A stretch of 64,000 nucleotides of DNA from Rugalucina vietnamica (Eukaryota; Mollusca; Bivalvia; Lucinida; Lucinidae). The position numbers and the translations under genes were made by a program. Numbering within the stretch: the stretch's first letter is position 1; every line of letters begins with the position of its first letter. The stretch covers positions 744,001 through 808,000 of the forward strand of contig OZ024883.1 of assembly GCA_964017185.1 (NCBI GenBank), in the 5' to 3' direction. Positions 45,701 to 57,700 of this stretch are shown here, one piece after another. The notes beneath the pieces are model-generated. The model was given only the letters and a program-made list of their open reading frames with translations, was not told the DNA's origin and did no database searches.

Positions 45701-48700
45701 GCAAAAAAAAAATTGTATTTTGCCCTAGAATGCATATACATGTATTCATTTTTACCTTTCAATTTTGTTATTTGCCACTTAGCTTGTGAATACACTTACA
45801 GTTTAAAACACATTCCGTTTACATATTTTAGATCTATTCCGTGAAGAATAAAATTGAAACTATTTCTAAAAGTATATTTTTCTCAATTTTGAAAACCCGT
45901 ATCTTTTTAAAAAGCATGGATACCCCCACAAATAGTTTGCTGTTTGAGTAGCATTCCACCTATATTTTAAGCTGTCTAAAATTATAGATTTATTTATCAA
46001 CAAAAATTGGTATCGAGCCACCTTAAGTCCGTACATGTATACTAGCACCCCAAAGAAATCAAAACGAAGTTTGATTATGATAGACCATAGCTATGCAAAA
46101 GCACAAGCCTATACAGAATCTATTGGCAACAGCAATTCACAAGCTGTTGCACCCAGAGAACTTCTGATATAATTGATATGAACCACGTGATTATTCACCT
46201 TTACATATTCAAAGAATTGATATTGTAAAACAGGAGATAGATTTCATACAAACAACACAATGGACGCTTTGCTTAGTGTTACTCCTATAATTGTCGAATC
46301 TGCCAGACTGAGCCTGCTCAGCATTAAACAGCAGAGATGTCCTTCAATACTTTTCAAATTGGACAGTAAATCATTTCAAAATTGTTCATTTTAAGGTCAA
46401 ATTGACCACCTAGTTTGCAAATTGACCACACTGTTATTCTAGTGGTTTTTCTTCAAGTCAATGCGAATTATGTACATAAAATCAATGCATCTTGCATGAG
46501 GTAGTATTTGTATTGTTGGGGTTACCAAAAATTAGTAATAAATACATCCGATATTGCTAAACTATGTCACTGAATGGTTAATGGACAAACGAAATTGAAT
46601 TATGAGGACACCGACGGCATTGATTTGGATTTGGTTGTGTCTAGAATGCATCTCCATTAATGTTGCCGTGTCCCCTAACAGAAAACGACATCAAGTTGCA
46701 TTTTTTCTGGCTTTCTCTCACGATGAAAATTTACATTGTAATTCCCATTGATCAATACGACCACCGCAACTTCAAGTTGACCGCCGGTACGAAATCGATC
46801 TAAGTGTTGAAAGGAAAGCTTGAAATATTTTAAAATTATATCTGAAAAGCTAATTTAGTGTTCATTTAACTAACTGCAACGACCATTGGGTACAGAAAGC
46901 TTGCAAATGCACGATCAGGGCATTTTAACCTGTGTTTGACCAGATTCTACTTTCGTTTTCACTACCGATCAAACGGGCCGGAAAGGATTGCAGTAAAACA
47001 GTTTATTTTTTTCAACTACCACTTCGGCTAGACATTAAATGGCAAAAAACTGATAGCCTGACATTCTTTAATTTTTATAATACGTTTTTGATCAAAAATA
47101 TCTTACCTTCCACATCCACCAAACTCGCGAAAACTAATAACAGGAAACGCTCAAAACGACCACCGGATGTATATCAACTTTTTTACGTTGACCACTGGCG
47201 GTGGTCAATTTGCACTTAACCGGGCGTGCTTCAGCTCAGGTGAGCTAAAATGTACTTACTATGGGTTGATTCGTAAGTCTGACTAAGTCACTGATGTAGT
47301 ATTGATGTTTTTCAAACACAGAGAATAATTTATCCATAACCACTTCTTTATCCCCTACCCGTGAACTACTCCCCCCCCCCCCCCCCCCACACACACACAC
47401 ATAGCACAACAACAACTACTTACAATAGGTTGATTTGTAAGCCTGACTGGGTCACTGATGTTGTAGTACTGATGTTTTTCAAACACGGAGAATAATTTAT
47501 CCATCACCACTTCTTTATCCCCTACCCCCTAACTATCACCCAATATCCCCCCCCCCAACACACAAACACACACACATAGCACAACAATTACTTACAATAG
47601 GTTGGTTGGTAAGTCTGACTAGGTCACTGATGTTGTAGTACTGATGTTTTTCAAACACGGAGAATAATTTATCCATCACCACTTCTTTATCCATTCTCAT
47701 TCTTTTTCCTTCTTCTTTCATTTTCTTGTTGTGCTGTATCTGAAATTGAGATTTAAGAAATAGATCAGCTCTAGCAGTGAATTGTTGAGTAATAATTCAC
47801 TGTTTGGAGGTCAGTTGTAAAGAAGATCAAATCATGAGCGTGTAGCGCGAGTGATTTATCTTCTTACAATTGACCGACAAACAGTGAATTATTACTCAAC
47901 AATTCACGCACCTGAGCTGATCTATTTCGATTCTAACACACAATAAACGTAATAAATATTGCTGAAACCGTTGATATCGTTCAGCTTTCCGCCATTGCAT
48001 TGCAGATATCCCGCCAAATATTTGACTGTAATGCTGATATTTACACACACTTATTACGTTTGTTGTGCGCTAAAACGAAGTTTCACCATCTAACGCTGCT
48101 TTGTGGGATAGCTGACGTCACAAATGCTGCAAAGTAACGTCACGCTTATTCGCCCAGTGAAATTGTTGCACAATATAACACGTTTTTTACCATTGGCTAT
48201 ATAGGCGAGGTGTGTTAGAATAAATGTTTTTAGCCTGAGGTCCCTTTTATGGGACATAGGCAAACAGAATAGCCCCAGATGTGACGCCGCAGAACGCGGC
48301 GTCCCATCTGGGGCTATTCTGTTTGCTTAGAGAATTTTCATCGAAAAATAAAATAACATTTAAAAATCACTCCTGAGACCACTAAAAATGAAAGTCGACT
48401 CGCCCAAATGATAATGATGGAAAAATCCATTTGTCAAATATGGGTTAAATGTTTTTATTGATGTTGTTTGTTTGATATGCTACTTAACCTCCAAGTCAAA
48501 AGGTATGTTGATGTCAGGGTGTTGCCTTAATTTTAAAGGGTCTTCTACCACGAGCTTTGCTTGGAACCACAGAGTCATCTCATTTCAGCTCTCACAGCCC
48601 CAAAAGGTTGGAAGGCTTGATGCTATATAAGAAACTTCAATATGAAGTTTACTTTGTTATTGTTGAACCCAAACAGATTGGCAGATTTAGAGGGGATTTT

Positions 48701-51700
48701 GAGATTTGCTCCGACTCCCAAAACAACCATTTCTCGGATATTAATCAGCACTATTGGTAGTAAAATGTGTCTTGCTCAAGGACAAAACCAGCTGATGGGA
48801 TTCAAACCCTTGACCTGTGAATCCACACTCTAGACCTCCGAATCCACACTCTAGACCTCCGAATCCACACTCTAGACCTCCAAATCCACACTCTAGACCG
48901 CCAAATCTACACTAGACCTCCGAATCCACACTTTAGACCTCCGAATCCACACTCTAGACCTCTGAATCCACACTCTAGACCTCCGAATCCGCACTCTAGA
49001 ACTCCGAATCCGCATTCTGACACTCTACAACAAGGCCACCAAGCTCTTTCAGCTAAGATTGACTCAACTTGTGATGACAGAAAAAGACCATTCCAGAATA
49101 AGGCCCAAGGCGTGTTGTACTTTTGGGAGAGAACATGGGCCTGTGGCAATCATATGAGCAGACAATAAGGACAACATTGAACATTATGTGATAAGTTGGT
49201 TGCCATTGTTTGTTGATTAAGTGTTTTATGTCACACTCAATAGATACAATCATATGGAGATGAAACTTTGTTTAAAGTTTCATCTGAAAAACTAGGGAAG
49301 CTTGGGATCAAACCCAGGACCCCTAGATTACAAGGCCTGTGAATTAGCCTAGAAGACTTCTAATGTGAATGACCACTGACATATGGTTAAAACTAACATT
49401 ATGTGCATGGTCACTGACAGGTTTATACATGTAGACTACTTTTGTAATCTGTTTACAGCCATTCAACAGTCAGACAGAGTGTTATGATGTGTGTGTTGGT
49501 GTGTGTGTGTGGGGGGGGGGGGGGGGGGGTTGTGGTGAACTTACATTATGTGCGTGGTCACTGACTGGTTTATACATGTTGACAACTGTTGTGATTTGCT
49601 GAACTTCTCTCTTAGGCTTCTGTACTGACTCCATCTGTAACCTGAATAAAACAGAAAATAACTAATTAATAACAGTGATAATTCTCTCTACTATTGGAGG
49701 GTAGCATATTTAGCACAAATGCCAGTCTTTCATACGGTCCTCCAGTGAATACAGACATGAATTATTATGAGACTTTATCATACTTGCTTTAGTTTTTACA
49801 TGTGATGTTAGAAATGCAATAGTTTGGGAGGAGAGAAACCAATTCTTGCATTATAACGTTGAGTGTCAAACAAGGTGGCTAGTGGAACCACTACAAAATT
49901 GAGCCGTTGCACAAAAAGCAAACTGCATATACGAAAACAAAGACGCAGATCAGCTGTGCAGTTACAGATCAGCTGTGCAGTAACTGCACAGCTGATCAAC
50001 GCCTTAGTTTTCGCTACTCGGATAGTAGATTTCCTAATCTGCTAAAAAATTTCCAAAATTTCAAGCTTCTAGCTTGATTCTGTGACTGCACAGATTGGTT
50101 TGTGTCGGTCCTGGTCGGATACCACATTGTCGGTTTTCTAGTGCAGTGGCATTCCCAAAGCACTCTGACCATTAAGCTATCAGGGCTGACAACTGAAACA
50201 TAATTATGAGCTAGTAAACCTGTCAATAGAGTTTCCAAATAGGGCTCACAAAACAGGCCTATACAGCCAAAGACTGCAACAGGTAATTAGGGAAGTCATA
50301 GGCATGTGGGCTACCTCCCTAGCAAAATCACTTCATCTGAGTCACTTAGTCTTCACCACAGTGACCGAATGAAGACATGATAGAATGGTCACTCATCCTG
50401 TGCCAGACCTACGTTTTGCATAAAATACTGTATTCGTTCTAATTAGGGCACATGCTCCAATAAGCGCACAACCCTGTCGTTTCCGAAAAACAGGTGCATA
50501 AGCGCACACTGCGTCAATAGTATGTTGGTATTTTACACCAATTATACACAATCATAATGTATTAGACACATTGCAACTTAACCGTGAGCGATCATTAACT
50601 ACTTTGCAACAATTTGAACACTTAAATGACATCATCATTGATATATTTGACATGGTTATTTCAGCATTGTGATGTGTTGTTTTCGTTTGTAGTGTGTGCT
50701 TATTATAACGATATTTTCTTACCTCAACTTTTGGTCATTTTGAAAAGTTAAGCGCCATGTGCGCTAATTAGAATGAATAAGGTAACAAAACAAATGAAAA
50801 ACTACAACATGTTCTACTAAGATGCAGAATAGAACAAGATAAAGAAATTTTACAAATCTTACTTTTTTAGTTTGAGGTAGTTAGTATCTGCTACAGGACG
50901 ACATTCAGCTCGCTGTAAAACTTTGCCTTCTAGGGCTATTCTTTCTGGAATACATTACAAAAACATGCCCACGTAATATAAAGATTTATCTTAATTTGTA
51001 AAGAAATAAAAAAATTTATTGGATAATTTTTTATATTTTTCTTATTTTTGCTGAAAACATAGATTGTGGTTACACGTTAGAACCGCCTCGGCAAGGCGGT
51101 GCAGTTCTAACGAGTACCCACAATCTATGTTTTAGAGCAAAAATAAGAAAAATAAGTATACCCCTGCAAACCCCAGTTTTTCTTTACAAAGTGGGGTTTA
51201 AGGGGGTATATATTGCACAGATATTTTCCTGATGCTGTACTGATATTTTTACTGAAAACAAGTTAGTCATCTATGCAATGCTGACTCTGTGATCATGAAG
51301 TGGAATAAATTATAAGAAAATTGTGTTGCAATACGATTTTGTTAGAATGTTACTATATGATGTCTGCCTCACAGAAATGATGGTTTAAAATTTCAAATTT
51401 GTGTTAAAGGATTAGCCTTTGAATGAAGTAGGAGTGATCACTTCAGTTGAAACTACAATAAGATGTGCTGAACCAAAAGCAAGCATCTTAGAAGACATTC
51501 AACACAACACCCAAAGAAGAATCAAGATGGCTAGAAGGTTTGAATATTTCCAATCAAGGAAGCAGTAAGATCATTATATGCAATAACAACAAAGGCATAA
51601 ATCAAGGGCATTTTACATGTGCAGCTGATTGAATATGCCTTTGTTAAAATATTTGCACAAAGTTGTTTTTCCCATGAGGGCAGCTTAAAATTTGAAAATT

Positions 51701-54700
51701 GGTTGAAATGAAGAAATTGTAACAGTACGAAAACATGCCCATGTAATATACAATTTTTTCTTAAGTTGTATAAATTTAAAAATTTGAGAAGATTTTTTAA
51801 AATATTTTTCTCATTATTGCTCAAAACATAGCTTGTGGGTTTATGTTAGAACCTCCTCGGTGAGGCGGTTCTAACGAGTCCTCACAATCAATGTTTTGGA
51901 GCAAAAATAAGAAAGATTGGTATACCCCTCCATACCCCAGTTTTGCTATATAAAAATGGGGTTCGAGGGGGTATACTTTTCATGGACGTTTTCCTGATGA
52001 AAAAAGAACACTGATATTTTTACTGAAAACAAGTACCCCTGCATACCCCAGTTTTGCTATATAAAAATGGGGTTCAAGGGGGTATAAATGTCACGGACAT
52101 TGTTATCCTGATGAAAATCTTCCAGCTAGTAGAAACAGAATTACCTGATATGGCCTCTGCTGATGAACTGACTGAGGTTGAGCTTTCTGAAAATAACAGA
52201 AATATAATATTATTTAATGTTTTATTTTATTTTATTTTATTTTTTTTTTTTAATTATACTTGAATAGCCTAACAATAGTTAGCCGCTAAACATCTCAGAT
52301 AAGCAATGTGTTATAATTAGCCCATAATTTATGGGAAAGGGACTTTATAAGCTGAAAGCTTTCGTTCTAATCCTATACTTCATTATTGTATGTACATATG
52401 TTTCACATGTCAAACTTATATTGAGAATAAATATGTTTAAACTAAACTATTTAGCCCATAATTATGCTCTTTAAAACACACACCAGGTTTTTTCTTCTTT
52501 TTTTTCTCAAAAAAGCTGTGATTAATAAAACAAAGCACAATGATAATTTATAATGCAGCCACTTCAGACTTTTCTTAACATATTGGAGGCACATGTAACT
52601 GTTTGATTTTAACATCCCAATCAACCATTATTTCAGTCATGTTGAGACTTCCTCAGCAGTTCCACAACTATGTGGAGTCAACTCAGCCAATATAGGGTCC
52701 AAACCCAAGACCTCTTGATTCATATAGTCCCACAATATACCTTAGTAGTCTAAGCTACTCAATAGCTGCTGGTTATTCAGAGACAACCAACATGACTGAG
52801 AACAACTACCACAGGGATAATCAATATGTAACAATATTATATAGGGTTCAAATATGATTTTCCAGTCATTAACATTCGCTAGGTCCCTAGGGGAGTGTTG
52901 AAAACCCAGGGCGCAACATGAATTCTGCATAAAAGAAAGAAATAATGGTGCACTATATTTTACAGGCTCATTTTCATACGCATTAAAGTTTTCATCCTTA
53001 TGCTTGTTCCGGGTAGACTTCAGATACTCATTATTAGCGTGTGTTTTGCGTGGCGCCCGGTAACGAGCATAAATAAAAGCCATGTATGAACAGCATGCAC
53101 ACACGCAAATTGCTATAGTAATACATGGCTTTCTTTTTATTAATATATGGCTGTTAATATCGTGTGACACATGTAAATATGCAAGAATATGTAATAATGC
53201 CACTGATTGGAATGATCCATGCAAAGATGTTCCCAGACAGGTATTTGAATATGTCTTCAGTCAAATATTGATTTTATCTGCATTGATTGTTCCCAGTCTT
53301 GTTGCATGTCTCTGAATAATCTGCATGACACTGGCTGCTAAGTTTTCTTTACCTGTTGGTTGTCTAGAGTAGACCAAGAGGTTCTGGTTCCCTACACCAG
53401 TCAGTATAAACTGGTGATCTTTCCCTACGACTGCAGGCTGACCAGGTACTAGAGTAGACCTAGCTGTTGGTTGTCTGGAGTAGACCATGAGGTTCTGGTT
53501 GCCCACACCAGTCAGTATAAACTGGTGATCTTTCCCTATGAATACAGGCTGACCTGGTACTAGAGTAGACCTACCTGTTGGTTGTCTGGAGTAGACCATG
53601 AGGTTCTGGTTCCCCACACCAGTCAGTATAAACTGGTGATCTTTCCCTACGACAGCAGGCTGACCTGGTACTAGAGTAGACCTACCTGTTGGTTGTCTGG
53701 AGTAGACCATGAGGTTCTGGTTGCCCACACAAGTCAGAACCAGAGGACCAATGGTCCTGTAAACGCTCACCTGAGTCTGCTGCATATACCAATAAACATG
53801 TTTGAATATTATGGTATTTAACCCCAGTACAGGGGCTTATGAAGACCTTGGGCCGTTTTCCTTTTTTCAGAATAATCAATATTCTGTCCATTTGCCAATT
53901 TCTTGCTGGCTTTTCCCTTCAAATGACATTTTAACAGTTTTTCCCATTCAAATGCATGGGCAACCCATGTTGACCTTGCCATAAACTTGGTCAAGGTTAT
54001 CACAGGGTCATGATTTATATATTTATTGTAGTACTTTAGCCATGGATGCTTCACGCCAAGTTTCATTGAAATCAATCGATTGGTTTCAGAGAAAAAGATA
54101 TTTGAAGGGTTTTTACCATATATGGGCATGGCGGCCATCTTGGTCATGTGACCTACATTATTAATATATACATTGGTTCCCCCATCCTATAGATGCGTCA
54201 CATAAAATTTGGCTTCAATTGGCCAAGTGGTTTCAGAGGAGAAGATGTTTGAATATTATGGTAATATACATGTATATTGCCCTGAGGTGTGGACATATGA
54301 GCCCTAAGGTCCAATTTTTTTTTTTCAGAATCATTAATATTTAGTCCTACTACCCATTTCCTGCAAGATTTTCACCTCAAATGACTTTTTAAAAGTTTTC
54401 CCCATTCCAATGCATTGGCGACCTATGTTGACCTAGTCGTAAAATAGGTCAAGGTCACCACAGGGTCATGATTTATATACACATTGTAGTACTTCAGCCA
54501 TTGGTGCTTCATGTCAAGTTTCTTTGAAATCGGTCCACCAGATTCGGAGAAGAAGATTTTGGAAGGTTTTTACCATATATGGGCATGGCAGCCATCTTGG
54601 TCATGTGAACTAGATAATTTATATATACATTAATTCCCCCATTCCATAGATGCTTCACATAAAATTTGGCTTTGATTCGCTAAGCGGTTTCAGAGGAGAA

Positions 54701-57700
54701 GATGTTTGAATATTATGGTAATATACATGTATATTGCCCTGGGGTGGGGGCAGATGAGCCCCTGGGGTCCAATGTTTGTCAAAATCATTAATATTCAGTC
54801 CTACTGCCCATTTCCTGCAAGACTTTCACTTTAATTGACATTTTAAAAGTTTTCCCTATTCAAATGCATTGGCGACCTATGTTGACCTTCACGTAAAAAA
54901 GGTCAAGGTCATCACAGGGTCATGATTTATATACACATTGTAGTACTTGAGCCATCGATGCTTCATGCCAAGTTTCTTTGAAATCGATCCACTGGTTCTG
55001 GAGAAGAAGATTTTTGAAGGGTTTTTACCATATATGGGCATTGCGGCCATCTTGGTCATGTGACCTGGATTATTTATATATACATTTAATAATTACCTCT
55101 TCCTATTGATGCTTCACATAAAATTTGGCTTTGATTGGCCAAGCGGTTTCAGAGGAGATGATGTTTGAATATTATGGTAATATACATGTATATTGCCCCG
55201 GGGTGGGGGCATATGAGCCCCTGGGGTCCAATTTTTTTCAGAATCATTAATATTCAGTCCTACTGCCCATTTCCTGCAAGACTTTTGACTTTAAATGACA
55301 TTTTAAAAGTTTTCCCCATTCAAATGCATTGGCGACCTATGTTGACCTTGCCGTAAAACAGGTCAAGGTCATCACAGGGTCATGATTTATATACACATTG
55401 TAGTGCTTGAGCCATCGATGCTTCATGCCAAGTTTGGTTGAAATCAGTCCATTGGTTCTGAAGAAGAAGATTTTTGAAGGGTTTTTACCATATATGGGCA
55501 TGGCGGCCATCTTGGTCATGTGACCTGGATTTCTTATATATACATTGGTTCCCCCTTCCTATAGATGCTTCATATAAAATTTGGCTTTGGTTGGCGAAGT
55601 GGTTTCAGAGAAGAAGATCTTTGAAATTGTGGACGAACGGACGGACGGACGACGGACGCCGGACGGACGCCGGATCATGGCCATCCTATAAGCTCACCTT
55701 GTGAGCCTAACGGCTCAGGTGAGCTAATAAACTGATGACCTTTCCCGATGACTACAGGCTGACCTGGTACTAGAGTAGACCTACCTGTTGGTTGTCTGGA
55801 GTAGACCATGAGGTTCTGGTTGCCCACACCAGTCAGTATAAACTGGTGATCTTTCCCTATGACTACAGGCTGACCTGGTACTAGAGTAGACCTACCTGTT
55901 GGTTGTCTAGAGTAGACCATGAGGTTCTGGTTGCCCACACCAGTCAGTATAAACTAGTGATCTTTCCCTATGACTACAGGCTGACCTGGTACTAGAGTAG
56001 ACCTACCTGTTGGTTGTCTGGAGTAGACCATGAGGTTCTGGTTGCCCACACCAGTCAGTATAAACTGGTGATCTTTCCCTACCACAGCAGGCTGACCTGG
56101 TACTAGAGTAGACCTACCTGTTGGTTGTCTGGAGTAGACCATGAGGTTCTGGTTGCCCACACCAGTCAGTATAAACTGGTGATCTTTCCCTACGACAGCA
56201 GGCTGACCTGGTACTAGAGTAGACCTACCTGTTGGTTGTCTGGAGTAGACCAAGAGGTTCTGGTTGCCCACACCAGTCAGTATAAACTGGTGATCTTTCC
56301 CTACGACAGCAGGCTGACCTGGTACTAGAGTAGACCTACCTGTTGGTTGTCTGGAGTAGACCAAGAGGTTCTGGTTGCCCACACCAGTCAGTATAAACTG
56401 GTGATCTTTCCCTACCACAGCAGGCTGACCTGGTACTAGAGTAGACCTACCTGTTGGTTGTCTGGAGTAGACCAAGAGGTTCTGGTTGCCCACACCAGTC
56501 AGTATAAACTGGTGATCTTTCCCTATGACTACAGGCTGACCTGGTACTAGAGTAGACCTACCTGTTGGTTGTCTGGAGTAGACCATGAGGTTCTGGTTGC
56601 CCACACCAGTCAGTATAAACTGGTGATCTTTCCCTACCACAGCAGGCTGACCTGGTACTAGAGTAGACCTACCTGTTGGTTGTCTGGAGTAGACCATGAG
56701 GTTCTGGTTGCCCACACCAGTCAGTATAAACTGGTGATCTTTCCCTACCACAGCAGGCTGACCTGGTACTAGAGTAGACCTACCTGTTGGTTGTCTGGAG
56801 TAGACCATGAGGTTCTGGTTGCCCACACCAGTCAGAATAAACTGATGATCTTTCCCTATGACTACAGGCTGACCTGGTACTAGAATAGACCTACCTGTTG
56901 GTTGTCTGGAGTAGGCCATGAGGTTCTGGTTGCCCACACCAGTCAGTATAAACTGGTGATCTTTCCCTACCACAGCAGGCTGACCTGGTACTAGAGTAGA
57001 CCTACCTGTTTGTTGTCTAGAGTAGACCATGAGGTTCTGGTTGCCCACACCAGTCAGAATAAACTGGTGATCTTTCCCTACGACAGCAGGCTGACCTGGT
57101 ACTAGAGTAGACCTACCTGTTGGTTGTCTGGAGTAGACCATGAGGTTCTGGTTGCCCACACCAGTCAGTATAAACTGGTGATCTTTCCCTTCCACAGCAG
57201 GCTGACCTGGTACTAGAGTAGACCTAGCTGTTGGTTGTTTGGAGTAGACCATGAGGTTCTGGTTGTCCACACCAGTCAGTATAAACTGGTGATCTTTCCC
57301 TATGACTACAGGCTGACCTGGTACTAGAGTAGACCTACCTGTTGGTTGTTTGGAGTAGACCATGAGGTTCTGGTTCCCCACACCAGTCAGTATAAACTGA
57401 TGATCTTTCCCTACGACTGCAGGCTGACCTGGTACTAGAGTAGACCTACCTGTTGGTCGTCTGGAGTAGACCATGAGGTTCTGGTTGCCCACACCAGTCA
57501 GTATAAACTGGTGATCTTTCCCTCGACAGCAGGCTGACCAGGTACTAGAGTAGACCTACCTGTTGGTTGTCTAGAGTAGACCATGAGGTTCTGGTTGCCC
57601 ACACCAGTCAGAATAAAATGATGATCTTTCCCTATGACTACAGGCTGACCTGGTACTAGAATAGACCTACCTGTTGGTTGTCTAGAGTAGACCATGAGGT

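Larger units (their letters stand above)
42613..47228. mobile_element. 4.6-kb element with 1.06-kb terminal inverted repeats
   Basis: Arms 42613-43668 and 46171-47228 are inverted copies, differing by scattered substitutions and small indels. Ends are CACGCCCGGTAAAGTGCAAA and the reverse complement of CACGCCCGGTTAAGTGCAAA. CTTCA is duplicated at 42608-42612 and 47229-47233; removing the element and one CTTCA restores the pearl tip (GAGCCTTCAGCTCAGG). GTGGTCAATTTG motifs occur near both borders of each arm. The 2.5-kb loop contains a pearl-like repeat block (43669-44460) and a coding-like last exon (44775-44954). No transposase is seen, so the superfamily is open. CAC...GTG ends with a 5-bp duplication recall Transib/RAG-type elements, but the heptamer does not match. 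Confidence 0.92.
39897..47247 (-). mobile_element. Pearl-like element E4, carrying two nested insertions
   Basis: Starts AGAGGACCATTGGTCCTGAG; core units of about 450-550 bp with CTTGACCTT/AGGTCAAGGTCAT motifs run to 42580; the tip is GTGAGCCTTCA | AGCTCAGGTGAGCT with the 4.6-kb element in the middle of the tip hairpin. A mariner-type MITE (41099-41771) interrupts a core repeat. It lies between two echoes of the GTF2F2 FEKHQYY exon. Confidence 0.87.

Noticed and set aside
42705..47219. MFDQILLSFSLPIKRAGKDC frames in both arms of the 4.6-kb element
   Set aside because: They exist twice because the arms are inverted copies. They end at the element border, have no family signature and differ by indels.
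47367..47387. C-run (and the G-runs at 30307 and 49511) as biological signals
   Set aside because: Homopolymers are length-unstable and may be sequencing artefacts; the one at 47367 is part of the echo spacer.
48815..49018. CRISPR array
   Set aside because: Contiguous 21-bp tandem units without spacers, in a eukaryotic intron.
10500..50150. Small Cys-rich proteins reading like CENKGADQLCSNCEADQRLC
   Set aside because: These frames arise from the palindrome of the family A MITE in every copy, on both strands, and drift with the repeat.
52742..53224. 160-residue minus-strand frame
   Set aside because: No family signature and no splice-site support; it overlaps SINE-like sequence in the GTF2F2 intron.
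53261..57492. A giant repetitive secreted or structural protein (512- and 281-residue frames)
   Set aside because: The unit matches the GTF2F2 barrel segment and sits between GTF2F2 exons in the right phase. The long frames are the tandem exon array, broken by a frameshift, a stop and a transposon.
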